Origin: a virus
Direction: 5' to 3' (one strand)
IMG/VR virus record: IMGVR_UViG_3300024265_000209
Location: 1 to 23,235 of that record
DNA length: 23,235 nucleotides
A program made the position numbers and the translations under genes. Shown piece after piece: positions 6,867-16,219 of this stretch. Position 1 is the first letter of the stretch; every line of letters starts with the position of its first letter. Below the pieces are notes generated by a model. The model had not been told where the DNA came from. It saw only the letters and a program-made list of their open reading frames with translations, and ran no database searches.

Positions 6867-8513
6867 ATGGGTACTAGTATATTAGCAGACAGCTACATCG
6901 CTACTGGTCAAGCAGTTGCTTTTAATGAAGGTATGTCACCTGAGCGTATGGCAGAGCGCTCTACAGCATATTCTAATAAAGAAGCACAAGATCAGAAATT
7001 GAGAACACTTAAAGCAACTGAACCAACAGAAGCAGATCGCGAAACATTAGCAGATACGCAAACTATTCAGTTACAGAATACTCTTGAAGCACAAAAACAA
7101 ATGTTGTTAGATAATAATAAACAAAAGACTTTTACTGCTTATGAACGTTATGATGCTGATTCTGATGTAAGACATCTTAATACTATGCTTACTGATCTTG
7201 AAAGTACTGGTAGTAAACTATATGGTAAGATTGCTCGTGTAGATAAGCTTACTGAAGAAGATAGACAGATGATGGAAGATATGGGCATCCCTTCTGATTT
7301 AGTAACTGAAATTATTAACAATCCTGAATTGAATAAATCTTACGTTAAAATAACTCAGAAAGATGGTTCTACTAGTTTTGGTGATTTAGATGTTCTTAAG
7401 GGTTTAACTGGTTATAATGATTATGCAAGTCAAAAAGAACTAGTTCGTCAAAAGACTGCACGTGAAATTGAGATGATGTCTGCAATGGGATATGATCTTA
7501 CACCAGCTGGACGTGAGGCTTTCCGTAGAACTAAGAATGAATTAGGTCCTAATGTAGATGTTAAGTCTCCACAGTTTCAAGAAGCTCTTACTGAAAACAT
7601 AAAGAAAATAAAACTAGAAGATAGAAAAAGTACTCGTCGTAGTAGTGATGGTAATGCTAAGGGTGAGTATAGTGGTTCAGAACGAGATCGTGAAGCTAGA
7701 CGTAGAGCAAGAATAGAAGGTCTTACACCTTATGATCCTGAGTGGGATGAAGCAGTGTCAAGACATTTATCAGATGTTGTAGATGAGTTTAGAGAAACAT
7801 CAGCTTCTAGAAATGTTGGTAGCGCATCTACTGCAGAAGATGAACTCTTAGAAATGGGTTTCATGGAGATGGATATCCCTGAACTTACTCAAACTGAAAG
7901 AGTAAAAATTGAGCAGAAGATTAGAACAATTGAAGAGCTTGGTGGTGCTAAGTTAGATGCAACAACTAAAAAGAATTTAACTAATATCCGTAAATTAACT
8001 AGTTTAGGTGAATTAGGTAGTGATTTAACAGATCAACAAACTGGTCTGATAGATAATGTTTATCGATTAGTTAAAAGATATGTAACTGATAATGTTGAAG
8101 GTGTTCAAGCTGCTTCTGCTTATTCACATTTTCGTAACTTAGCTATGAATGCTTTGTATGGTGGACAATTGACACCTAATGAAGCTAAACAGTTTAGAAA
8201 AGCTTTTGGTTCATTAGCACAACAACGTGGACCAGTATTAGCTCAGTTTAGAGTCGCATTACAAGATACTAAAGATTCATATGAAGCTATAGTACAAACA
8301 GAAAATGACATGGTAATTAAGTGGCGTACAGGTCAAACAGGTGAAGATCTTTATAATGTCATTGATAGTTTAGATGATCGTATTCGACTAATTGATGATA
8401 TAGCTAAAGGTAAACCAATAACAACAATTAATCCACCACTTAGTAAAGCACCTGCAACAGTTATAAGTCCAGAAGATAGAGCTATATTAGAAGAAATATA
8501 CGGAGACAATTGA
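6867..8513 (+). CDS. Probable internal virion protein (548 aa)
   Basis: A long, hydrophilic, mostly helical protein with no membrane span and no catalytic motif I recognise. Residues 1-120 are Glu/Gln/Lys-rich and likely coiled; around residues 252-280 there is a disordered basic/Ser stretch (DRKSTRRSSDGNAKGEYSGS and ERDREARRRAR). The C-terminal half contains ASAYSHFRNLAMNALYGGQL and LTPNEAKQFRKAFGSLAQQR, which read like helical bundles of virion proteins. It lies between a gp7-like ejection protein and the portal, so a second ejection or core protein (in the place of P22 gp20/gp16) is the best guess. This is inference from order and composition. A ribosome site AGAGGA precedes the ATG. Confidence 0.55.
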   Translation: MGTSILADSYIATGQAVAFNEGMSPERMAERSTAYSNKEAQDQKLRTLKATEPTEADRETLADTQTIQLQNTLEAQKQMLLDNNKQKTFTAYERYDADSDVRHLNTMLTDLESTGSKLYGKIARVDKLTEEDRQMMEDMGIPSDLVTEIINNPELNKSYVKITQKDGSTSFGDLDVLKGLTGYNDYASQKELVRQKTAREIEMMSAMGYDLTPAGREAFRRTKNELGPNVDVKSPQFQEALTENIKKIKLEDRKSTRRSSDGNAKGEYSGSERDREARRRARIEGLTPYDPEWDEAVSRHLSDVVDEFRETSASRNVGSASTAEDELLEMGFMEMDIPELTQTERVKIEQKIRTIEELGGAKLDATTKKNLTNIRKLTSLGELGSDLTDQQTGLIDNVYRLVKRYVTDNVEGVQAASAYSHFRNLAMNALYGGQLTPNEAKQFRKAFGSLAQQRGPVLAQFRVALQDTKDSYEAIVQTENDMVIKWRTGQTGEDLYNVIDSLDDRIRLIDDIAKGKPITTINPPLSKAPATVISPEDRAILEEIYGDN

Positions 8514-10375
8514 TGAAAACTGATATTGAAACATTACGAGACAGTTTCTGGCTCGGTTATGATGAATATCTTGACTCTAGAGTAGAAGCTGAACTTGCAT
8601 GGAATTATTATCATAATAGACAGTGGACAGCTGATGTTGTTAATAAGTTAACAGCTCGTGGTCAGCCTGTAGAGACGTTCAATATTGTTAAGCTATTTAG
8701 TCGTATGCTTGTTGGATATTATTCTACAACAGTTAATACAGCTGTTGCAGATCCAAATCAATATAGTGATTTAACTACTGCTTCGTTAGTTACGGATGCT
8801 CTTGCTTCTATTTTCAGTACTAATAATATGGACGTACAAGGTGATGAAATTAAATTAGGTGGTATTGTATCTGGTTTAATGTGCACTATGCAACAACCAT
8901 ATAAGACAGGTAGTCGTGATCAATTTGGTCGTCCTATATATGATATTAGAATTACTTCTGTACCTGATTATGAAATAATTTTAGACCCATTGAGTACAAA
9001 TGTTGATTATTCTGATGCTAGATTCTTACATCGCTTTAAATGGCTCCCAGCTGAGTCTGTCATTAAAATGTTTGGTAAGTCTAAAGTTGATGAGTTAGAA
9101 GCCAATCATAACCATCTGCGAGTCCCTGAAGCTGATTATGATTATAGAGCACAAGGTCATCGTGGATTCTATGGTCGTTATAAAGTATTTGATAACTACC
9201 TTATAACTCATACAGTTGTAGAAGATGATCATGGTAAACGTTGGTCTATCTATTGGTCAAGTGAAGTAGAATTAGATCGCAAAGAAATTACATATAAAGA
9301 TGTTAAGTGGGACTATCGTGTATGTAAGTTACAGTCTTCTACTTTCAAAGAATACTATGGTGTATTTCATGAAGTGCTAGAAACTCAAAAAGCTATTAAT
9401 CAAGCACTTATTAAATTACAATTAATGGCTAATTCTGAAAAAGTCTTTGTAGAGAAAACAGCTGTTCCTGATATGGCTAAATTCACTGATGCTGTTAATC
9501 GTGTGAATGGTGTTATTCCAGTTAAAAGTTTGAAGGGTATTAGAGTTGAAAGACTTTCAGCAGATGCTATTGAGCAATATCAGATTATAGATAAGGCATT
9601 TGATCGTATTCAACGAGTACTTAATATTAATGACTCATTCCTCGGTATGGCATTTGCTTCTGATAGCGGCCGTAAAGTTAAACTGCAACAAAATGCTACA
9701 ATTATGGCTTTACGGTACCTGACTGTACGTATTGAATCTTTTTATAAGTTATTAGGTCAAGATATAGCAGCATTAGTTAAACAATACTATACTGCAGATC
9801 AAATTTTACGTGTAGCTGATGATATAGTTGGCCAACGATTTATACAACTTAATAAACCAATGGAGCAATGGTCAGGACAAATTGATCCAGAAACTGGTCA
9901 AGCTATTATGGAACCAGTATTTGAACAAGTATTTGATCCTGAAGATGATAAACCGCTTGTTGATGATAAAGGTCGTTTAGTCTTTGCTCCTATACCAGAA
10001 CCTGCTACTGAATTACAATTTACTAAACATGATATTCACATTGAAGCTGTAAACTATAATGATGAAGATGAGCGTACTCAACTCATGCTTGAAACTGTTA
10101 TGTCTGGTCAGATGGGTCAAATGATGGCTCAAGTAAATCCAGCAGGTTTCTTCAAAATATCATCACTTAGTTTGAAGACTATGAAAACTAAATACTCACC
10201 AGAGATTAGTCGTATTTTTGAAGAGACAGCTAAGATGTTACAGCAGTCGCCTGAAGACGAAGAAGGCGCAGCAGCTATTGCTGGTGGAATAGCACAACCA
10301 TCAGGTGGTAGCAGTAGTCAGAATATGAGCAAACAAAATAAACTTCCAACTAATACTAATGAGGCAGTAATATGA
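8513..10375 (+). CDS. Portal protein, P22-like
   Basis: A 620-aa protein with the head-tail connector signature. The N-terminal region has WNYYHNRQWTADVVNKL and RGQPVETFNIVK (residues 29-60), matching the portal motif '(Y)Y.G.QW...........GrP....N.v'. A central region follows with VPDYEIILDPLS and ARFLHRFKWLPAE, as in P22-type portals ('v....f.DP.s...D..DA.....'). Next come a helical stem/crown region (KAFDRIQRVLNINDSFLG) and an acidic, Gly/Ser-rich C-terminal tail. The portal forms the dodecameric DNA entry ring. I use ATG 8513, which overlaps the previous stop (TGATG) and lies 7 bp from GGAG (8502-8505); an in-frame TTG at 8510 is closer to the ribosome site and less likely. Terminase and capsid genes are not in this window. 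Confidence 0.85.
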   Translation: MKTDIETLRDSFWLGYDEYLDSRVEAELAWNYYHNRQWTADVVNKLTARGQPVETFNIVKLFSRMLVGYYSTTVNTAVADPNQYSDLTTASLVTDALASIFSTNNMDVQGDEIKLGGIVSGLMCTMQQPYKTGSRDQFGRPIYDIRITSVPDYEIILDPLSTNVDYSDARFLHRFKWLPAESVIKMFGKSKVDELEANHNHLRVPEADYDYRAQGHRGFYGRYKVFDNYLITHTVVEDDHGKRWSIYWSSEVELDRKEITYKDVKWDYRVCKLQSSTFKEYYGVFHEVLETQKAINQALIKLQLMANSEKVFVEKTAVPDMAKFTDAVNRVNGVIPVKSLKGIRVERLSADAIEQYQIIDKAFDRIQRVLNINDSFLGMAFASDSGRKVKLQQNATIMALRYLTVRIESFYKLLGQDIAALVKQYYTADQILRVADDIVGQRFIQLNKPMEQWSGQIDPETGQAIMEPVFEQVFDPEDDKPLVDDKGRLVFAPIPEPATELQFTKHDIHIEAVNYNDEDERTQLMLETVMSGQMGQMMAQVNPAGFFKISSLSLKTMKTKYSPEISRIFEETAKMLQQSPEDEEGAAAIAGGIAQPSGGSSSQNMSKQNKLPTNTNEAVI

Positions 10376-13300
10376 GTTTATTTAAGTTGGGTAAATTAGG
10401 TCTTGATTTAGCAGTAGATGTTAGATCTACTCTTGAAGATGCACTCAAAGCTATGCCAGATCAAAATATGGAACCTGATAGTATAGCTAATGGATTAAAG
10501 AATAGAGGTGTGCAGGATCGTGAAATAGAACAATCAGGTGTTAACAGATGGCTAAATAGAGATATAGCAGATAATGAATTACCTAAACCAAAAGACATAT
10601 TAGAATGGGTAAAAAGAACTAGACAAGATAAATATTCAGTGCATGAAATTCGTGGCACACCATCTGGAAATCGTACTAATATTGATGATTTAGCAGCAGA
10701 AGTTGGCGATGAACCACTTGAAAATATGACTCCTGCTCAGTATCTTGGTAATATTGTCGAAGGTATACAAGATGGTCGTATTCCTGCTGAAGATCTTCCT
10801 GAGGGCTGGCTTGAAAGACTTCGTGATGCTGTTCATACAGCTGAAGAAATAGAAGTAGACGGTAATATTGATAGACTTGGTTCTGTATTAGATCGGTATG
10901 GTTTTATAGGCGAAGAGGATTATCAATTTGTAGATGAAGCTATTACTAATTTAGATGCTTTTGTAGAAACTGTACATCGTGCACAAGGACGTGAAGCCGC
11001 ACTAGCATTTGAACAAGAAGTATTAACAGCTGGTAGTAGGTCTAAAGAGCAAATATTAAGAGCTTATGATTTTGATGTAGATGATCTAGTAGGTATAGAA
11101 GGTAATTTTCAATCGTATGTAGAAGAAATACGTAGACAAGATGGTAATAGAATTGCACAAAGATTTGAGACAGAATTTTTGGCAGCTAGAGTAGAAGGTC
11201 AAGTAATTGAACCATTAGGTGTTACATTACAACCAGCAGAATTACTTGTAGAAGCTGATACAGAGCTTAGGCGGTTAGCAGATAATTTTGGTACAGAAGC
11301 TCCAGATGTTAATGATCAAGCTGCAGTGAATGAGTTTATACATGAACTAACTACTCCGCTTAATCCAGATATACCTCTTGATCCTGAAATTATAAGACCT
11401 ATAAATGAATTTCATGCTGCTTATACTCAATTGAGACAAGCTATTGATGCAGGTGAAGGTACTATAGATATACCTAATTTCAATACACGTATAATAGATC
11501 CTAATACTCCAATGACTTTCTCTGATAATGCATATAGAGGATATGCTTTGCCTAATACTAATGATGCTTCTTATGCTGTTCGTATTTATAAGAATAAAGC
11601 TGTAGATACTAAAGGTTTTAACTATGTTGAGCATTTTCCTGGTGAAGCTGTAAATGGAGGTACATTCCATACACGTACAGATGTTATACAGAATAATGAA
11701 GTACTTCGTATTCAGGAGATTCAATCAGATATTCAGAATGCAATGACTAAACAGAAAACTAGAGCTATTGCTAATTGGAGAAATAGTTCTTTTAAATTGC
11801 GTATATTTGATATTACTCCTACTTCTGATAATCCAGAAGCTATAGAGATTTTAAGTAAAGTCAATGATAATGTGCTCAAACTTTTAGATGCAAAAGGTAT
11901 AAGACCTAATCATGGTGACGTAAGTGATGTTTTAGAAAGTACATTTAGAACAGATATATATGAGTCAATGTCAGAATTGTTACATCCAGATGATCTTAGC
12001 AATTTACAATCGTTTACACAACATTGGTTAGGTGCATTAAAAATTACTTCTAATTCTGGTGCAATGAGTATGCCTGAAACTGTTGCAAAAGATCTTGCAG
12101 AAAATACTGATTTGTCATTAGAACAAGTCAAAACAATTGGTAAAGAGTTAGAAACTTTTCCTGAAAGGTATAAATTACAAGTTGAAAAAGAATTACAAAA
12201 ACATACAGATAAAGCAGAGGAAATAGATAAGCTTAGAATATCACCTAAAGAACGACAAACTCGTATTCAATTAGGTACTAGAAATGCTACAGTTGAAGAA
12301 CAAATACTACAAGCTAGATCTATAGTAGATGCTACTGAACTTGTCAATAATAAATATGGCTTAGATCTACTTGATACAGATATAAAGAATCAAAGTCAGT
12401 TGCGTGAAGCTATAACAGAAGCTGTAATGGATTCTCCCTTAGATACAATAGCAGATAATGTACTTAAACAAATGAATACACCTCCTGTGAGAGTACGTGG
12501 TCAAGTAATACGAATGTCAAGAGGAACAGAAGAACGTATTAAAACTGAGATTAATAATGTTACTGACAAAGGCATAAACTATATACAAGCAAGTTTTCCT
12601 GATAAACCTGATATTTTAGCTATAGCAAAAGAAGCTACAGATGAAGCAACTAAAACTGTGAAAGAAGGTATGAAAGAATTAACTCCACTAGAGAAATTCC
12701 CTGACGCTAATAAATTTGATTTAGATATACCATGGAGAAAGCAAGGTATTCAAAATGAAGTTGTACGTGCTATTGAAAATGGTCAAAAAGAAGTATGGCT
12801 TACTGTTAAACCAGAAGGTACAAGTAAATTAGTTCGTGATCAAAAAACTGTACAACCTGCTTATGAAACTGGTGGTAGTATAAACAAAACTTTTAGAGCT
12901 GTAGCTAAAAGATTTGGTGCTAAAGTAGTTGAAGAAGATGGCTATCTTAAAATGAAACTTGCTGCTATTGCTAGTAGTGGAGTAACTTTACCTCTTTATG
13001 CAGATACGAATAGGCAAGATTTTATTATTGAAGCTCGTGAACGTGGTTTAGACGATGCTACAATTGCAGCATTCTTAGAAGAAAAACCTATTAAAGAAGT
13101 AGAACAATCTCATCAGTTTCAAGAAGCAATAAATAGAGGTATTGATCCTGCTGTAGCTAAAAAGTTTGAGCATGAACGATTCATTCAGGAATTAAATCCA
13201 AATCAATTTGCTGAACATCCTGGTATTGAAAGTGATTTACCTACAATAGATGGTTCTATTCGATATGATAAACTACCTTTTGATACTATTAAAGAAATAG

Positions 13301-15729
13301 CTATTGAATTAGAAGTTGATCCTAGTACTCCATCAGGTATAGATCAAATCTATGAGGAAGCTATATATAAAAACAATCCTGGATTGCGAGAAGCTAATCA
13401 AAAGAAAGCAGGCGAATTCTTAGCAGATGAAGCTAGAAGTGATATTGCAGACTTCATTGAACTAAATGATTACTGGCAACCATTCAATTGGGCGGCAGGA
13501 AAACTTGGTTGGGGTTTAGCTGAAGAAGTATATAGACTTAGAAAAGCTCAAATAGCTCGTGATGTAGTTGAGATAGGTAAAGAGCATGGTTATGATCTCA
13601 TTGCTGGACAAGGTCAAGAAGTAGGTAATCCACCTATAATATTAGAAGAAGATAGATGGTATGTCAATGTTAATGGTAATGTCTTTGATGCTACACCAGG
13701 AATTTTAGCCAGTCTAGCTCGTGAAGGTGGTGAAATAGGTATATCTATAGGAGGTGGTACTGCTGCTGCATTAGCAGTTGATAGATACACTAAAGGTTGG
13801 GAAGCATTTCCACCTACACGGTTAATGAAATTTGGCGCAGTAACTGCTGGCTTTGTAGCTGGTGCTGTATTTGGTGATCAAGTAGATTATGCTACAGCTG
13901 CTATTAGACAGCATGAAGAATATAACTGGAGTGTAGCTTTAGATAAAGCTTTAGGTTCAGCACAACTTGCTGTTGTTGGTGAAGTATTAGGATTAGCAGG
14001 AATCACAATACTTAAAAGTAGTGCAAGACATATAATACGTGCCTATAATACTGCAGCAAATGGTAATATCGATGGTGCTTATGATATATTGCTTAGATCA
14101 TTAGATGTTACAGATGAACAAGCACAAGAACTTGTTAGACGATGGGAAAGTGTTAATCAGAAGCAAGCACCTGTATTAGCTGATAAAAGAGGTAGATTTA
14201 ATCCGCGTAATCTTCTTGGTAAACCAGATAAAGAAAAAGCTATTGCTATATTACCGGTAACTAGAGCTGGTGGTGAACATATAATACCAGCAATAGCTGA
14301 AAAGAATCCTAGAGCTTCTGCTGCTATTGTTTCTGAAATAAACCAACGAGCTAAATCGTTAGTAAGAGCTGCATCAGGTGAAATTGATAAAAGTGGTAAA
14401 CGTATAGTAGCTCAAGAAATTATTGATGGCATTGGTACATATAAAGCTGATGTAGAAGACTTTTACAATGTGATTAAACAACAAGGCGGTGATCTAGCAC
14501 CTACTGGATATGGCTGGGATATGGATACAATGGCAATTAAGCCATTAGTTGAAGATCTAATTAGTAAAATATATAGAGATGGCCCACGTAAAGCTGCAAT
14601 GAATATGCTAAAGCGTATTGACAAGCTAACTACAGGTCGTACCTTTGAAGATCTCATTGAACTGCGCCAGTTAATGAATAAAGTTCGTAGTGGAAGAAGT
14701 CTTGGCAAAGGTGAGCATGAAGCATTTCAAAACATTATGGGTAATATAGATAATGAGATTGAAGATGTGTCAAGACGTATGGGACCAGGTGGTGAGCAAT
14801 GGGCTAAAGACTGGACAACGGCTAAAGCTGATTATAGTGAGATGAAAAAACTAACTAATAATGCTTTGTCTAAAATTTTACAGCGTCCAGGTATTAGTGA
14901 TGAAGTAGTTGCTAAAGCTTTAGTTAAATACGGTACTGCTTTAGATGGTACATATGATAACTTGATTAAGCGATTACCACTTGATGTGCAACCTAATGTA
15001 GAAGCACTGATTATTGATAATTTAGTTGAAAAATTTACTGATGGCAATATTACACAATTGCAAGCAACTAATTTTCCAGAATTATCTAGAGCATTAGCTG
15101 ACTACGATTTTGTATGGCCACGATCTAGATCATTAAGAAGAGTAGTTGATACATTCGCTGAAATTTATCAAAATGATAATGCACTATCATATGTATCTGG
15201 TGGTATCTCAACAACTAAATTCCAAAGTTATCTTACTACTGATCCTGTTATAAGGGCTAAATTTGAAATTGCTAGTGGATTCTTTAATCAGATTAAGATT
15301 TTAATGGGTGGACCTAAAGGTGATGCTGCTGCATTAATTAAAGCTAGTGCTAAATTACTTGAAGATCCATTGAATCCACATAATGTTGAACGAGCACTTG
15401 CTGCAGTAGAAGATGATTCTATACTTCAAAGTGCTATTAAGAAACTATCTGCTGAAACTGCTGCATCTAGACACTTAGGCAGACCAGGAGTTACTGGTAA
15501 GGTCAAAATCTTTAGAGATAAAAGCGGTAGATTATGGACTAAAGATGGTAAAGGTCGTACAGCTGCTGAAGGAATACCAATGCACCGTATGACTAATGAA
15601 GAAGTTGCTACTAAAGTTTCTCAAGCAAAAGATGTGAGAAACCTTAGTGAAATAGAAAAGGCTAGATTAATTGATGCTGGGTTTGTATCAATTGGATTGG
15701 ACGATGGCACAGTTATTATACTTAACTAA
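10372..15729 (+). CDS. Giant 1785-aa polyvalent-type virion protein with EIQSD domain and membrane-active-like segment
   Basis: The last gene of the late block, overlapping the portal stop (ATGA) and preceded by GAGG. Three recognisable parts are seen. (1) Residues 46-95 match the N-terminal module of large phage multi-domain proteins: EIEQSGVNRWL ... KPKDILEWV ... VHEI, whose usual form is EIEWSGL..WL...t..e.l..v......eev. (2) Residues 384-453 match the next module: YRGYALP, HFPGEAVNGGTFHTRTD and EVLRIQEIQSD (normally YtLPg...HF...N.laH.R...R.....vl.i.EiQSDw). Its second half resumes at 787-861 (PWRKQGIQNEVVRAIENG, then FGAKVVEEDGYLKM). (3) Residues 1116-1215 hold three Gly/Ala-rich hydrophobic stretches (1124-1139, 1152-1171, 1194-1215). 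The rest is helical. It probably enters the cell with DNA, as T7 gp16 or polyvalent proteins do. No lytic transglycosylase or protease motif was found. Confidence 0.7.
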   Translation: MSLFKLGKLGLDLAVDVRSTLEDALKAMPDQNMEPDSIANGLKNRGVQDREIEQSGVNRWLNRDIADNELPKPKDILEWVKRTRQDKYSVHEIRGTPSGNRTNIDDLAAEVGDEPLENMTPAQYLGNIVEGIQDGRIPAEDLPEGWLERLRDAVHTAEEIEVDGNIDRLGSVLDRYGFIGEEDYQFVDEAITNLDAFVETVHRAQGREAALAFEQEVLTAGSRSKEQILRAYDFDVDDLVGIEGNFQSYVEEIRRQDGNRIAQRFETEFLAARVEGQVIEPLGVTLQPAELLVEADTELRRLADNFGTEAPDVNDQAAVNEFIHELTTPLNPDIPLDPEIIRPINEFHAAYTQLRQAIDAGEGTIDIPNFNTRIIDPNTPMTFSDNAYRGYALPNTNDASYAVRIYKNKAVDTKGFNYVEHFPGEAVNGGTFHTRTDVIQNNEVLRIQEIQSDIQNAMTKQKTRAIANWRNSSFKLRIFDITPTSDNPEAIEILSKVNDNVLKLLDAKGIRPNHGDVSDVLESTFRTDIYESMSELLHPDDLSNLQSFTQHWLGALKITSNSGAMSMPETVAKDLAENTDLSLEQVKTIGKELETFPERYKLQVEKELQKHTDKAEEIDKLRISPKERQTRIQLGTRNATVEEQILQARSIVDATELVNNKYGLDLLDTDIKNQSQLREAITEAVMDSPLDTIADNVLKQMNTPPVRVRGQVIRMSRGTEERIKTEINNVTDKGINYIQASFPDKPDILAIAKEATDEATKTVKEGMKELTPLEKFPDANKFDLDIPWRKQGIQNEVVRAIENGQKEVWLTVKPEGTSKLVRDQKTVQPAYETGGSINKTFRAVAKRFGAKVVEEDGYLKMKLAAIASSGVTLPLYADTNRQDFIIEARERGLDDATIAAFLEEKPIKEVEQSHQFQEAINRGIDPAVAKKFEHERFIQELNPNQFAEHPGIESDLPTIDGSIRYDKLPFDTIKEIAIELEVDPSTPSGIDQIYEEAIYKNNPGLREANQKKAGEFLADEARSDIADFIELNDYWQPFNWAAGKLGWGLAEEVYRLRKAQIARDVVEIGKEHGYDLIAGQGQEVGNPPIILEEDRWYVNVNGNVFDATPGILASLAREGGEIGISIGGGTAAALAVDRYTKGWEAFPPTRLMKFGAVTAGFVAGAVFGDQVDYATAAIRQHEEYNWSVALDKALGSAQLAVVGEVLGLAGITILKSSARHIIRAYNTAANGNIDGAYDILLRSLDVTDEQAQELVRRWESVNQKQAPVLADKRGRFNPRNLLGKPDKEKAIAILPVTRAGGEHIIPAIAEKNPRASAAIVSEINQRAKSLVRAASGEIDKSGKRIVAQEIIDGIGTYKADVEDFYNVIKQQGGDLAPTGYGWDMDTMAIKPLVEDLISKIYRDGPRKAAMNMLKRIDKLTTGRTFEDLIELRQLMNKVRSGRSLGKGEHEAFQNIMGNIDNEIEDVSRRMGPGGEQWAKDWTTAKADYSEMKKLTNNALSKILQRPGISDEVVAKALVKYGTALDGTYDNLIKRLPLDVQPNVEALIIDNLVEKFTDGNITQLQATNFPELSRALADYDFVWPRSRSLRRVVDTFAEIYQNDNALSYVSGGISTTKFQSYLTTDPVIRAKFEIASGFFNQIKILMGGPKGDAAALIKASAKLLEDPLNPHNVERALAAVEDDSILQSAIKKLSAETAASRHLGRPGVTGKVKIFRDKSGRLWTKDGKGRTAAEGIPMHRMTNEEVATKVSQAKDVRNLSEIEKARLIDAGFVSIGLDDGTVIILN

Positions 15730-16116
15730 GAAATCGTCGTAAGAATCACACCAAAACGCTATACCATTGCGTTTCTTTACCTCGGCAAGGTTCCAGGATT
15801 GAAGCTTTCTAGGTTTCTCTCCTGGTTTTTTTACTTCTACAGACCAGAACCGTCCTTGCGGATCACATGATATAATATCAGACACACCACCTCTGCTCGC
15901 CACTATTACATTAACACTATAATGATTGTTAGCTCTAAGTGTAGTTAATATCTTACCTTGTATACCTTGTTCTTTCATTTTCTCTTCTCCATCTAGTGCA
16001 TTATTTTCTAATAACATAAAATATCTAATTAATGCATCTGTGGTCTGATAGTGGCATTTCTCTATAGCCCACTCACGAAATTTTAATAACTCTTCCATTA
16101 CAGTTGATCTCACCAT
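15688..16116 (-). CDS. VRR-NUC domain endonuclease
   Basis: A 142-aa protein of the PD-(D/E)XK superfamily, VRR-NUC type. The active site is visible: GGVSDIISCD (Asp80), then VEVKKPG (Glu94 and Lys96), then KLQSWNL (Gln106), preceded by a helix with Glu44/Glu45 and followed by NGIAFWCDSYDDF, the usual end of the domain. Phage VRR-NUC enzymes are thought to be structure-specific nucleases, some resolving Holliday junctions, which would suit processing of recombination intermediates before packaging. It is the last gene of the leftward operon. Its end overlaps the convergent giant gene by 42 bp. A second in-frame Met (residue 7, position 16098) has GGTGAG upstream and could be the real start; the first Met has ACGGA four bases away. 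Confidence 0.8.
   Translation of the reverse strand: MVRSTVMEELLKFREWAIEKCHYQTTDALIRYFMLLENNALDGEEKMKEQGIQGKILTTLRANNHYSVNVIVASRGGVSDIISCDPQGRFWSVEVKKPGEKPRKLQSWNLAEVKKRNGIAFWCDSYDDFLVKYNNCAIVQSN
15793..15832 (+). terminator. Possible weak rho-independent terminator for the rightward late transcript
   Basis: CCAGGA (15793-15798) pairs with TCCTGG (15820-15825), with a 21-nt loop, followed by seven T residues (15826-15832). It lies 64 bp after the stop of the giant late gene, where a terminator would be expected, but inside the VRR-NUC coding region read on the other strand, where the T-run is simply two Lys codons of the active-site motif. The loop is large, so it may be chance. Confidence 0.3.
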
Positions 16117-16120
16117 TTGA

Positions 16121-16185
16121 TCCGTGTCGCCACGAAATTAAAAACTTGTCAAATCTACAGCCAAAAAGTTTTGTCTCGACACGGA
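16121..16185. repeat. Nested inverted repeat in the 103-bp ligase/VRR-NUC gap
   Basis: The outer arms TCCGTGTCG (16121-16129) and CGACACGGA (16177-16185) pair perfectly over 9 bp. The inner arms AAAACTT (16141-16147) and AAGTTTT (16166-16172) pair perfectly over 7 bp around an 18-nt loop. On the minus strand, the inner hairpin is followed by a run of T residues, and the outer stem includes the ACGGA just before the VRR-NUC start. It could be a leader structure controlling that gene, a terminator after the ligase gene, or a protein-binding site. The rest of the gap (16117-16219) shows no other feature. Confidence 0.6.
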
Positions 16186-16219
16186 CAATCCTATGAGACC
16201 TAGCGTATGCTTATGGCTA

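Noticed and set aside
11347-11724. 125-codon minus-strand open frame inside the giant gene
   Set aside because: Ile/Ser/Tyr-rich shadow frame without ribosome site, fully inside the conserved EIQSD region of the plus-strand gene.
16121-16185. tRNA gene suggested by the long paired ends
   Set aside because: No T-arm (GTTCGAA-like) or proper seven-base anticodon loop; the inner loop is 18 nt.
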